Positions 1 to 5,348 of a DNA stretch of 6,250 bases are shown here, piece by piece. Position 1 is the first letter of the stretch, and every line of letters starts with the position of its first letter. Source of the DNA: a bacterium (GTDB taxonomy: Bacteria; Patescibacteriota; Minisyncoccia; Ryanbacterales; 2-02-FULL-48-12); NCBI GenBank assembly GCA_005239605.1, contig SBBS01000055.1, positions 1-6,250 on the forward strand, in the 5' to 3' direction. Made by a program: the position numbers and the translations under genes. The notes under the pieces were generated by a model. That model was not told where the DNA came from. It was given only the letters and a program-made list of their open reading frames with translations, and made no database searches.

Positions 1-146
1 CTTAATAAATTTTAGAGTGAAATTTCAGAAATATGAGATGGGGCGCCGGTGAAAATTTTGAAGCGCCAGCAGGGCTAACGCAAGAAATTTTCACCAAGCG
101 CCGGCCGGATTTCGGGAATTTTTAGCCGAAAATTTATTAAGGGACA
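1..146 (+). repeat. Left copy of ~141-bp MITE-like inverted repeat
   Basis: This non-coding repeat reappears in reverse complement at 6119-6250; bases 15-146 match there with only four substitutions (at 67, 77, 100 and 114). The unit has its own terminal inverted repeats: CTTAATAAATTTT at 1-13 is the exact reverse complement of 129-141. Inside it, 48-58 (GGTGAAAATTT) pairs perfectly with 85-95, and 42-46 (GGCGC) with 98-102, so one strand can fold into a long imperfect hairpin with a loop around 59-84. It encodes no credible protein. Short terminal repeats, hairpin potential and at least two copies are what MITE-like or REP-like non-autonomous elements show; the family is not recognised. The match to the other copy may continue past 146 with small gaps, because GCACGATA occurs at 159-166 and again next to the right copy. 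Confidence 0.85.
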
Positions 147-188
147 AGTTTATTGTATGCACGATAGCGCATCTTATGCACGGAGTCA

Positions 189-232
189 ATAAAAAAATAA
201 AAAGCTCCGCAATGCATTTTTGCAAAGGGAGC
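189..232 (-). terminator. Rho-independent terminator after the SDR gene
   Basis: Read on the minus strand, GCTCC (232-228) can pair with GGAGC (208-204). Between them an inner TGCA/TGCA pair encloses an A-rich loop. The stem is followed at once by a T-rich run, TTTTTATTTTTTTATT (203-188). It begins 17 bases after the stop codon of the last gene in the block, the right place to end the block B transcript before the repeat. The stem is short and interrupted, so strength is uncertain, but the T tract is long. Bases 147-188, between the terminator and the left repeat, hold only TATGCACG twice (156-163 and 175-182). Confidence 0.75.
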
Positions 233-248
233 GCCGGCGAGTTAAAAG

Positions 249-1238
249 TTAAGAGGAAACAGAATATCTGCTAAGACGAAATTTTTCGCTATTTTTAATG
301 TACCACGCGATTGTTTCCTGGATACCTTCTTCCAGCGAGATGCAAGGTTCAAAACCAAGAAGCGAAAGCGCGCGTTTTGTGTCTAGCACGCGCGCGCGGT
401 CACCCAACGCCTGCTCTCCGCTCCAGTTAACCATAATTGGATGATGGGAAACGCGAGAAACATGTTTAAGAATTATATCCGCCAAATCGCGAATACTCAC
501 ACCTGTTCCGGAGCCCAGATTAACCGGTTGCTCAATACCCCATTTTGCCGCAAACAGCATGCCGCGCGCCACGTCACGCGCATGGATAAAATCGCGTACC
601 GCTGAACCGTCCCCTTTCATCTGGATCACCCTGTCACGCACCGCTTGCCGAATAAGAGCCGGCACTACCATCGCCGCCGGAGACCAAAAATCATCCCACG
701 GACCGTATGTATTTGCAGGCCGCACAATGGAAATCTTCATGCCATACTGCTGCCGACATGCTTCCGCGTGCACCTCCCCCATCCGTTTTGCCCAACCGGC
801 ATACCAATCGTTCCCAGATGGATTGCCTGTCCACATATCTTCCTCGTAAAAAATTTCCGCGGGGGGATAGACCGCGAGCGAACTTGCAAGAAGCACACCA
901 TCCACATGGCAAGCCGCAGCAGCCGCGAGCATATTCACATCCAGCAATAAATTATGCCGGAATGCTGTTTCCGGGTTGTCTCGCATCCACGCGGGCGAGC
1001 CCTTCACACAAAGAAGATTGAACACATAATCCATACCGCGGCATGCCGCGAGGCAATTTGAGTATTCAAGAAGATCAAGATCGCGCCATGATGCCGTCTG
1101 CAGAGGTACCCGACTTGGATCATCACGCGACACAATGTGCACGCGCGCACCCTCCGCAATCAGCAACTCAACCAATGGAATGCCGATAAGCCCTGTTCCG
1201 CCTGCCACAAGCGCTTTTGCGCCTGAAAAATCCCGCAT
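249..1238 (-). CDS. NAD(P)-dependent extended SDR (sugar-nucleotide epimerase/dehydratase)
   Basis: This 329-residue protein has the length and layout of extended short-chain dehydrogenases acting on nucleotide sugars (epimerases, 4,6-dehydratases, GDP-fucose-synthase-like). The Rossmann dinucleotide motif GGTGLIG is at residues 13-19 after a short beta strand. The SSLAVY segment (119-124) supplies the usual catalytic Ser. RPANTYGP (173-180) and the DFIHARDVARG region (216-226) are typical of the substrate-binding half. The active-site segment reads DWYAGWAKRMGE, placing Tyr146 and Lys151 one residue further apart than the normal YxxxK; Ala147 occupies the canonical Tyr position. The frame stays open to a GTG at 1283, but the ATG at 1238 is chosen because AAGGAG lies 8 bases upstream and the Rossmann fold starts just after it. 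It is last in block B, with its own candidate promoter in the 90-bp gap before it. The exact substrate cannot be read from the sequence. Confidence 0.9.
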   Translation of the reverse strand: MRDFSGAKALVAGGTGLIGIPLVELLIAEGARVHIVSRDDPSRVPLQTASWRDLDLLEYSNCLAACRGMDYVFNLLCVKGSPAWMRDNPETAFRHNLLLDVNMLAAAAACHVDGVLLASSLAVYPPAEIFYEEDMWTGNPSGNDWYAGWAKRMGEVHAEACRQQYGMKISIVRPANTYGPWDDFWSPAAMVVPALIRQAVRDRVIQMKGDGSAVRDFIHARDVARGMLFAAKWGIEQPVNLGSGTGVSIRDLADIILKHVSRVSHHPIMVNWSGEQALGDRARVLDTKRALSLLGFEPCISLEEGIQETIAWYIKNSEKFRLSRYSVSS

Positions 1239-1246
1239 ATATCTGT

Positions 1247-1252
1247 CTCCTT
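1247..1252 (-). promoter_or_regulatory. Shine-Dalgarno site fixing the SDR start
   Basis: On the minus strand AAGGAG occupies 1252-1247, leaving 8 bases before the ATG at 1238. It supports that ATG over the in-frame GTG at 1283. A second purine-rich stretch, GGAGG, lies about 15 bases further upstream without a well-spaced start codon. Confidence 0.8.
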
Positions 1253-1273
1253 TCGGTTTTTCAATTCCTCCAA

Positions 1274-1302
1274 AGGATAGCACAAATCAGGAAACCTATC
1301 AA
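1274..1302 (-). promoter_or_regulatory. Candidate sigma-70 promoter for the SDR gene
   Basis: On the minus strand TTGATA (1302-1297, five of six consensus bases) is followed after 17 bases by TATCCT (1279-1274, four of six), preceded by TG in the extended -10 position. Transcription would start near 1267, leaving a leader of about 30 bases that carries the AAGGAG site. It sits in the 90-bp gap after the oxygenase gene, the only gap over 15 bp within block B. It may add expression of the SDR beyond read-through. The call rests only on spacing and consensus match. Confidence 0.5.
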
Positions 1303-1328
1303 CAAAATAGCGGGCTCCTATTACTTCA

Positions 1329-2147
1329 TCATGAAAGAACTTTTCGTGTGCTGATTTCCCGGCGTTTGCGATCAAGTCCGGGAAAAAACGGGCAGCCTTT
1401 TGTAATATATGGAATATGAAGAACTGGTCGGGACCTATCCAGTGAACTGTTTGGATATGATCCGTGAATAAGGTTGCCATGCATAATCAGCGCAGAACCT
1501 TGTTTCAAAAAAATATCTTCTCGCCGATATTCCGACGGTATCCGCTTTATATTATAACCCGGATTTGTCCCAGGCTTTTCATGCAAACTAGGAACACGTT
1601 CCGCTTCTAACAGAGATTCGCGATGTGACCGCGGATATACAAATATACAACCATTCTCTCTATCTTCATCAGTACACGCGATAGAAGAATTTACGTATGC
1701 GCCATAAGGCGAACGCGGATATGCGTTGTCTTGATGAGGATTCCAAGCTTGAGAAGCATAAGGACTAGCGGCGCGCTTAAAAAGAAACATTGTTTGAAGA
1801 GCTGCCACTTCTCCGCCTTGCAGCGCCTCCAGCGCGCTTACTATTTTTGAATTTCGTATGACTGCATAGATTTTTTCTGAATCTTCCGGAGTTACAGCTA
1901 TACGTTCAAGCAAATTCCCTTGTTCAGCCTCAGGATATTCTACATATCCCCGCTGTAAATTCATCACCGCGCGAAAATCGGGCATAGCATATTTTTCGTA
2001 CGTCGCAACGATATCGTCACATTCTCCGGATGTAAACACATCCTTCAAAATCAAGTATCCGCTATCGCGATACGACAAGACATCTTCCCGCAATAACTGA
2101 GAATTATCATTTTGCATACAAACTTCCTTTCTTTCATGCTGTTCCAT
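1329..2147 (-). CDS. Phytanoyl-CoA dioxygenase (PhyH)-family Fe(II)/2-oxoglutarate oxygenase
   Basis: The 272-residue product has the PhyH pattern: an N-terminal 'YRDSGYLILKDVF' helix-strand segment (26-38), the HxD iron ligands in WNPHQDNAY (His138, Asp140), the GCIFVYPRSHRESLLE segment (167-182) and the distal His228 in HGNLIHGS. Arg240 in RSRPVLH is placed to bind the 2-oxoglutarate carboxylate. All three metal ligands and the arginine are present, so activity is expected: oxidation, usually hydroxylation, of a small molecule in the cytoplasm with O2 and 2-oxoglutarate. The family covers many natural-product and sugar substrates, so the substrate is unknown. Two starts are plausible: the ATG at 2147 (AGGAG 7 bases upstream) and the ATG at 2117 (AGGAA 6 bases upstream, ten residues shorter). 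The longer form has the better site. It starts 10 bases after the preceding oxygenase gene, indicating co-transcription. Confidence 0.9.
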   Translation of the reverse strand: MEQHERKEVCMQNDNSQLLREDVLSYRDSGYLILKDVFTSGECDDIVATYEKYAMPDFRAVMNLQRGYVEYPEAEQGNLLERIAVTPEDSEKIYAVIRNSKIVSALEALQGGEVAALQTMFLFKRAASPYASQAWNPHQDNAYPRSPYGAYVNSSIACTDEDRENGCIFVYPRSHRESLLEAERVPSLHEKPGTNPGYNIKRIPSEYRREDIFLKQGSALIMHGNLIHGSYPNSSLDRSRPVLHIPYITKGCPFFPGLDRKRREISTRKVLS

Positions 2148-2154
2148 TTGAACT

Positions 2155-2159
2155 CTCCT
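2155..2159 (-). promoter_or_regulatory. Shine-Dalgarno site overlapping the upstream stop codon
   Basis: On the minus strand AGGAG (2159-2155) lies 7 bases before the ATG at 2147. It shares bases with the TAG stop (2160-2158) of the preceding oxygenase gene, so a ribosome finishing one gene sits directly on the site for the next. This favours coupled translation of the two oxygenases. Confidence 0.75.
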
Positions 2160-3135
2160 ATTCGATGGAAATCATTTCAAAATAACTACTGTAATCAATC
2201 GGCGGAATGGGCGTGCCATGTTTTAGAAACGCTTCTTTGCGCGCCTTTGTTTCCGCAAATGTGCCGCGCGGCGCCGCAAGCGCCGTTTTGCCAATTTTGC
2301 GCCATTTGTCCCACGAAATAAAATTCCGCTTCCAATTAGAAACCCCCTCGCTTCCCGAAACCGGAATATCGCTTGGGAGAAACTGCGCCGGCATGAGCCG
2401 AAAATCCACAGACACGCGTATGCCGCCGCCTTTCTTCATGGTTTTGTGCAATAGCAAAGGATCAACGACATATAACATGCCTGTATTCCATGTCACTTCG
2501 TATTGCGTTATGAGACTTTTGTCTATTTGCACAGCGCCATGCTCGTAGTCAGCAAACTGGCGCACCAAAGGGCTCAAGTGCTGGCGTGGAGTTTCAAAAA
2601 ATTCAACACCTGTGCATATAACATCGCCCAACACCGGCAAGAACATTGAAAACACCGACGGAGGCTCTCCGTTCCACGCGTCAAGATGAAGTTTCGCTGT
2701 TGCATACGGACGCCCGTCCACCGCCTGATCCGGCGTACCATCTACCAGCCGCACAATAAGCGGCATATGGACAAAACTCGTACGCAATCCTGCACGAAAC
2801 GACTCCAGAATATCCACCACAGCGGAATGGATGAGGTTAAACCAGAGAGCATTCTCACGCTGAGGAAGCACAACACCATTCGGCGTCCTATTAGGAAGAC
2901 GCAGTAGAGCTTCTCCCGGGTAACCTGCAATCGAATTTTCCTGAACATACGGAATATCTATCGCGCCGCACGTTTCTCGCAGTGATGCAAGAAGATATCC
3001 GCTGACAGCAAGTTCAAGCGCATGAAAAAGATGGTTATCAATCCGGAACCCGCAAAGAAGAGGAAAATCATCCACGGGATCGCATATCTGCACAAAATCA
3101 TGCAGACGTTGTGATCTATCGTTCCAATCGTTCAC
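2158..3135 (-). CDS. 2-oxoglutarate/Fe(II) oxygenase-like protein (double-stranded beta-helix)
   Basis: This 325-residue product, counted from GTG at 3135, carries the ligand pattern of a non-haem Fe(II)/2-oxoglutarate oxygenase. KLHLDAW supplies HxD (His150, Asp152), LLLHKTMKKGG supplies the distal His230, and IRVSVDFR supplies an RxS pair (Arg240, Ser242) 10 residues later, as expected for binding 2-oxoglutarate. The spacing of about 80 residues between HxD and the distal His fits the fold. The segment resembles, from memory and unverified, the StrG-type proteins of aminoglycoside clusters; no precise family is claimed. About 70 residues after the core are rich in Lys, Trp and Pro and carry no motif I recognise. 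The frame continues to a TTG at 3156, but GTG at 3135 has AAGGAG 7 bases upstream. It is first in block B, behind a strong promoter, and followed after 10 bases by a second oxygenase of a different family. Confidence 0.72.
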   Translation of the reverse strand: MNDWNDRSQRLHDFVQICDPVDDFPLLCGFRIDNHLFHALELAVSGYLLASLRETCGAIDIPYVQENSIAGYPGEALLRLPNRTPNGVVLPQRENALWFNLIHSAVVDILESFRAGLRTSFVHMPLIVRLVDGTPDQAVDGRPYATAKLHLDAWNGEPPSVFSMFLPVLGDVICTGVEFFETPRQHLSPLVRQFADYEHGAVQIDKSLITQYEVTWNTGMLYVVDPLLLHKTMKKGGGIRVSVDFRLMPAQFLPSDIPVSGSEGVSNWKRNFISWDKWRKIGKTALAAPRGTFAETKARKEAFLKHGTPIPPIDYSSYFEMISIE

Positions 3136-3142
3136 ACCTTTT

Positions 3143-3148
3143 CTCCTT
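3143..3148 (-). promoter_or_regulatory. Shine-Dalgarno site fixing a GTG start
   Basis: On the minus strand AAGGAG (3148-3143) sits 7 bases before GTG at 3135. The alternative TTG at 3156 lies upstream of this site and only about 5 bases from the predicted transcript start, so the GTG is preferred. Confidence 0.8.
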
Positions 3149-3167
3149 TCTATCAAGGCTTTCCTCT

Positions 3168-3196
3168 TCTATATCACCTATGATTATCTGTGTCAA
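3168..3196 (-). promoter_or_regulatory. Sigma-70-type promoter driving block B
   Basis: On the minus strand a perfect TTGACA (3196-3191) is followed by a 17-base spacer and TATAGA (3173-3168), with TG one base before the -10 box (extended -10). Transcription should start near 3160, giving a leader of about 25 bases ending in the AAGGAG site and GTG at 3135. It is the best promoter match I found in the window. It lies 11 bases downstream of a palindromic insertion, which separates it from block A. Confidence 0.72.
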
Positions 3197-3205
3197 CGCA
3201 ATGAA

Positions 3206-3258
3206 TAAGAGCCTGTTCAAAATCTCGCGGTACCCGCGAGATTTTGAACAGGCTCTAA
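3206..3258. repeat. 47-bp palindromic mini-element with TAA target duplication
   Basis: Bases 3209-3230 and 3234-3255 are perfect 22-base inverted repeats separated by the three bases TAC. The ends read GAGCC...GGCTC. The element is flanked on both sides by TAA (3206-3208 and 3256-3258), as expected for a 3-bp target-site duplication; this also makes the palindrome look one base longer per arm. A 3-bp TNA duplication is known for some IS5-family elements, so this may be a tiny non-autonomous derivative; that is inference. On the minus strand the hairpin starts in the stop codon of the HAD gene. It lacks a following T tract, so it is not a typical terminator, though so stable a stem could slow or stop polymerase or protect the end of the block A transcript. 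Confidence 0.75.
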
Positions 3259-3923
3259 GTGAACATCAGTCGGATAAGCGCTGTGCGCGGCACATCATCA
3301 AAGATATTAACCACCTCATCCGCCTCTTTTAATATCTCTTTAGAAACCGTCGATGCAATTGCGATGCAATACGCGCCCGCCATTTTTGCCGCTTGAATTC
3401 CTAACGGCGCATTCTCCACTACTATGCATTCTTCTGGCCGCAAACCCAACCCACGCGCGCCCGATAGATAAGGATCCGGATACGGTTTGCCTCGACCCCC
3501 CGTTTCGCCCGTAACAATCGTAGAAAACTTTTGCAAGATCGGCTGCGGCAGTGTTTGCTCCAATCGCGCACGCGATGCGGCTGTCACCACACCAAAGGGA
3601 ATGGAAGCATCCGATAATTTTTTTATAAACTCTTCTACCCCCGGGTAAAGTGAAAAAGAGTGATTTTTTATATAGTATTCGTCTTTCTTGCGAACAAGTT
3701 CTTCTGTGTCCCTATCCCCTCCGATGCCATGCATATCACAAAGCGTTGATGCAACATTCTGCAAACGAAGCCCCTCCAACGGATAAAATTGTTCGGGTTT
3801 AATTTCTTTTCCAATATCCAAAAACACGCTCCGCCATGCATGAAAATTATCTTCCATCGTACGCGCCAATACGCCGTCGAAATCGAATAGAATTCCCTTG
3901 AATTTTTTTATAGAGGCTTCCAT
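3255..3923 (-). CDS. HAD-superfamily hydrolase, beta-phosphoglucomutase-like
   Basis: The 222-residue product has all four HAD motifs in order: FDFDGVL with nucleophile Asp14 and acid/base Asp16; VVTAAS with Thr114; GKPYPDPY with Lys146; and VVENAPLGI with Glu170 and Asn171. The helical cap lies at about 20-95 (C1 type), the usual length for phosphoglucomutase-like and phosphatase members. Motif IV has Glu-Asn where many relatives have Glu-Asp; one acidic metal ligand is kept. It likely cleaves or moves a phosphate on a sugar phosphate in the cytoplasm; mutase and phosphatase cannot be told apart here. The ATG at 3923 overlaps the end of the methyltransferase gene by 16 bp and has no good Shine-Dalgarno site, suggesting coupled translation. 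The TAG stop is formed at the junction with the palindromic insertion, which probably replaced the original four C-terminal residues. Confidence 0.9.
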   Translation of the reverse strand: MEASIKKFKGILFDFDGVLARTMEDNFHAWRSVFLDIGKEIKPEQFYPLEGLRLQNVASTLCDMHGIGGDRDTEELVRKKDEYYIKNHSFSLYPGVEEFIKKLSDASIPFGVVTAASRARLEQTLPQPILQKFSTIVTGETGGRGKPYPDPYLSGARGLGLRPEECIVVENAPLGIQAAKMAGAYCIAIASTVSKEILKEADEVVNIFDDVPRTALIRLMFT

Positions 3924-4846
3924 ACGATGTAAGAATATCCTTCAATGTATAAACTGCCAAATGGTATCCGATGCATGCGCTCAATTTGTAAAACGCCCTT
4001 TTTTTCCAGATTTTGCAGTGATGTCGCATACCCGCGTAAATAATTGCGTTCCTCAATAAAAGCGAGGACAACATTATCCATCGGATTATGTTTATCAAAT
4101 AATTCCTGAATGTGTTCTATATGCACCACGCGTTTTGGTTTTGCCCGAAGCAAATATTGAAGAAACGGCTCAAAATCCCTCCCAAGCTGTTCCAAAGCTG
4201 AAAATGTAAATACAGCGCTATCCTTTATATGAAATGCGTTTTGCGGTGGAGAAAACATATCAAACACGCGCCCTTGCATATTCCAGTTGTTCTTTTTTGC
4301 CAGAAGATCAATGATTGTTTTTGAGTGTGTTATCCAATCAAACCCATGGAGTTCTTTTTCAGGAAAACGTTTTGCAAGATACGCAAGATCAAGACCTGTT
4401 CCACATCCAAACTCGTTTATAATAGAAGTGTCTGCCAGATATGTTCCAAATAACCACTCCCGATATATTTCCCGCCAATTTTTCTCGAAATGAGGATCAA
4501 CCGGCATAACATAAGCGCCATTCAAACGCACTGGCCGGTTCTTTCTTATATACTTCGGAGTCAATGCGGCAAGACGGTAACCCGCCGCGGCAAACTCACG
4601 CATATTCTCTTCCCATCCGCGTTGCCACCGCTCTTTTGCAGATGCTCCGGAACGCGTAAATTCATGCGCATCATTTTTTTGATTGATAGTTTGGATAAGT
4701 GTATTCTGCTCTTTTGGGGATAGCAAACGGTATCTAAAATCATGCTTTGTGATAAGCGCGCGGCATGTTGATGATATAGTATCCGTACGAACGCCAAAAA
4801 GCTGCGCAAAATCTTCAACCGTTAAAGTTGGGGTTGGTTCACGCAT
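3908..4846 (-). CDS. Class I SAM methyltransferase with HTH-like N-terminus
   Basis: The 312-residue product contains a Rossmann-type SAM-binding motif I, NEFGCGTGLDLAYLA (144-158), with a typical acidic end to strand 2 (HGFDW, Asp170) about 20 residues later. VFDMFSPP (194-201) and FTFSALEQLG (213-222) fit the following strands of the fold. SAM-dependent methylation is well supported; the substrate is not. Residues 8-31 (LTVEDFAQLFGVRTDTISST and the next four) look like a helix-turn-helix followed by a basic stretch, before a long helical segment (60-130) that precedes the catalytic domain. This could bind DNA or simply be a helical lid. The gene overlaps the DJ-1/PfpI gene by 8 bp (shared ATGCGTGA) and the HAD gene by 16 bp, with no clear Shine-Dalgarno site. 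Class I methyltransferases of this general type occur in surface-polysaccharide and natural-product clusters. Confidence 0.82.
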   Translation of the reverse strand: MREPTPTLTVEDFAQLFGVRTDTISSTCRALITKHDFRYRLLSPKEQNTLIQTINQKNDAHEFTRSGASAKERWQRGWEENMREFAAAGYRLAALTPKYIRKNRPVRLNGAYVMPVDPHFEKNWREIYREWLFGTYLADTSIINEFGCGTGLDLAYLAKRFPEKELHGFDWITHSKTIIDLLAKKNNWNMQGRVFDMFSPPQNAFHIKDSAVFTFSALEQLGRDFEPFLQYLLRAKPKRVVHIEHIQELFDKHNPMDNVVLAFIEERNYLRGYATSLQNLEKKGVLQIERMHRIPFGSLYIEGYSYIVWKPL

Positions 4847-5348
4847 TGGCTAACTTGAGTATTTCTCGCATCCAATCCCCCATGTGCTTGTAATGCGGGC
4901 TTGTGACCACTTTTCCGTCTACCACCACCGGGGCATCAACATACTCCGCGCCCGCGTTTTCAATATCATCTTTAATGCTGTAGTATCCGGATATTTTTTT
5001 CCCTTTTACGATCTTTGCGGAAATAAGCATTTGCGTACCGTGGCAAATAGCGCCAATCACTTTTTCTTTTTCATAAAAATCGCGAACGGCATCAATCGCC
5101 TCTTTTTCCTGCCGGAGATATTCCATGCATCGAGCGCCTCCGGGAACAATTAAAATTTCGTATTCATCTGCTTTAATTCCGTCGAGGCCTCGTGTAGGCG
5201 CCACCTTACATCCAATGACGCCAAATACCGTTTCTTTATCTTTTACCGCAACATCAACTTCATATTCCGCTTCCAGTAAACGATAAAAAGGATAAATATA
5301 TTCCGGGTCTTGCACAAATTTGCCCGTGATGATAAGCGCTTTTTTCAT
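4839..5348 (-). CDS. DJ-1/PfpI-family protein (class I glutamine amidotransferase-like)
   Basis: The 169-residue product matches the PfpI/DJ-1 fold over its full length. The strand-turn segment EILIVPGGARCMEYL (64-78) precedes the nucleophile elbow AICHGTQMLISA (100-111), with Cys102 and His103 where family members carry the reactive pair. Glu16 near the N-terminus corresponds in position to the glutamate that tunes the cysteine. VVTSPHYKHMGDW (147-159) matches the C-terminal conserved block. Members act as proteases, glyoxalase/deglycase-like enzymes, isonitrile hydratases or chaperones, so the exact reaction is open; clearing reactive carbonyls made by its sugar-modifying neighbours would be one fitting job. 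The ATG at 5348 overlaps the cupin stop in an ATGA, which supports this start and coupled translation despite the absence of a ribosome-binding site. Confidence 0.9.
   Translation of the reverse strand: MKKALIITGKFVQDPEYIYPFYRLLEAEYEVDVAVKDKETVFGVIGCKVAPTRGLDGIKADEYEILIVPGGARCMEYLRQEKEAIDAVRDFYEKEKVIGAICHGTQMLISAKIVKGKKISGYYSIKDDIENAGAEYVDAPVVVDGKVVTSPHYKHMGDWMREILKLANA

Noticed and set aside
154..183. TATGCACG direct repeat as an operator or CRISPR-like array
   Set aside because: Only two short copies 19 bases apart lie beyond the end of the transcription unit, with no further units or symmetry.
559..1021. Several overlapping plus-strand frames of about 100 codons
   Set aside because: All are antisense to the SDR gene, whose motifs are clear; none shows a domain or start signal.
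1239..1283. N-terminal extension of the SDR from the GTG at 1283
   Set aside because: The extra 15 residues precede the Rossmann fold without similarity, and they span the -10 box and the AAGGAG site for the downstream ATG.
3136..3156. N-terminal extension of the first oxygenase from the TTG at 3156
   Set aside because: The added codons are the ribosome-binding site itself; GTG at 3135 is correctly spaced from it.
3208..3256. Palindrome as the Rho-independent terminator of block A
   Set aside because: The stem is very strong, but no T tract follows on either strand, and the TAA duplications fit a small insertion better. Some effect on transcription is still possible.
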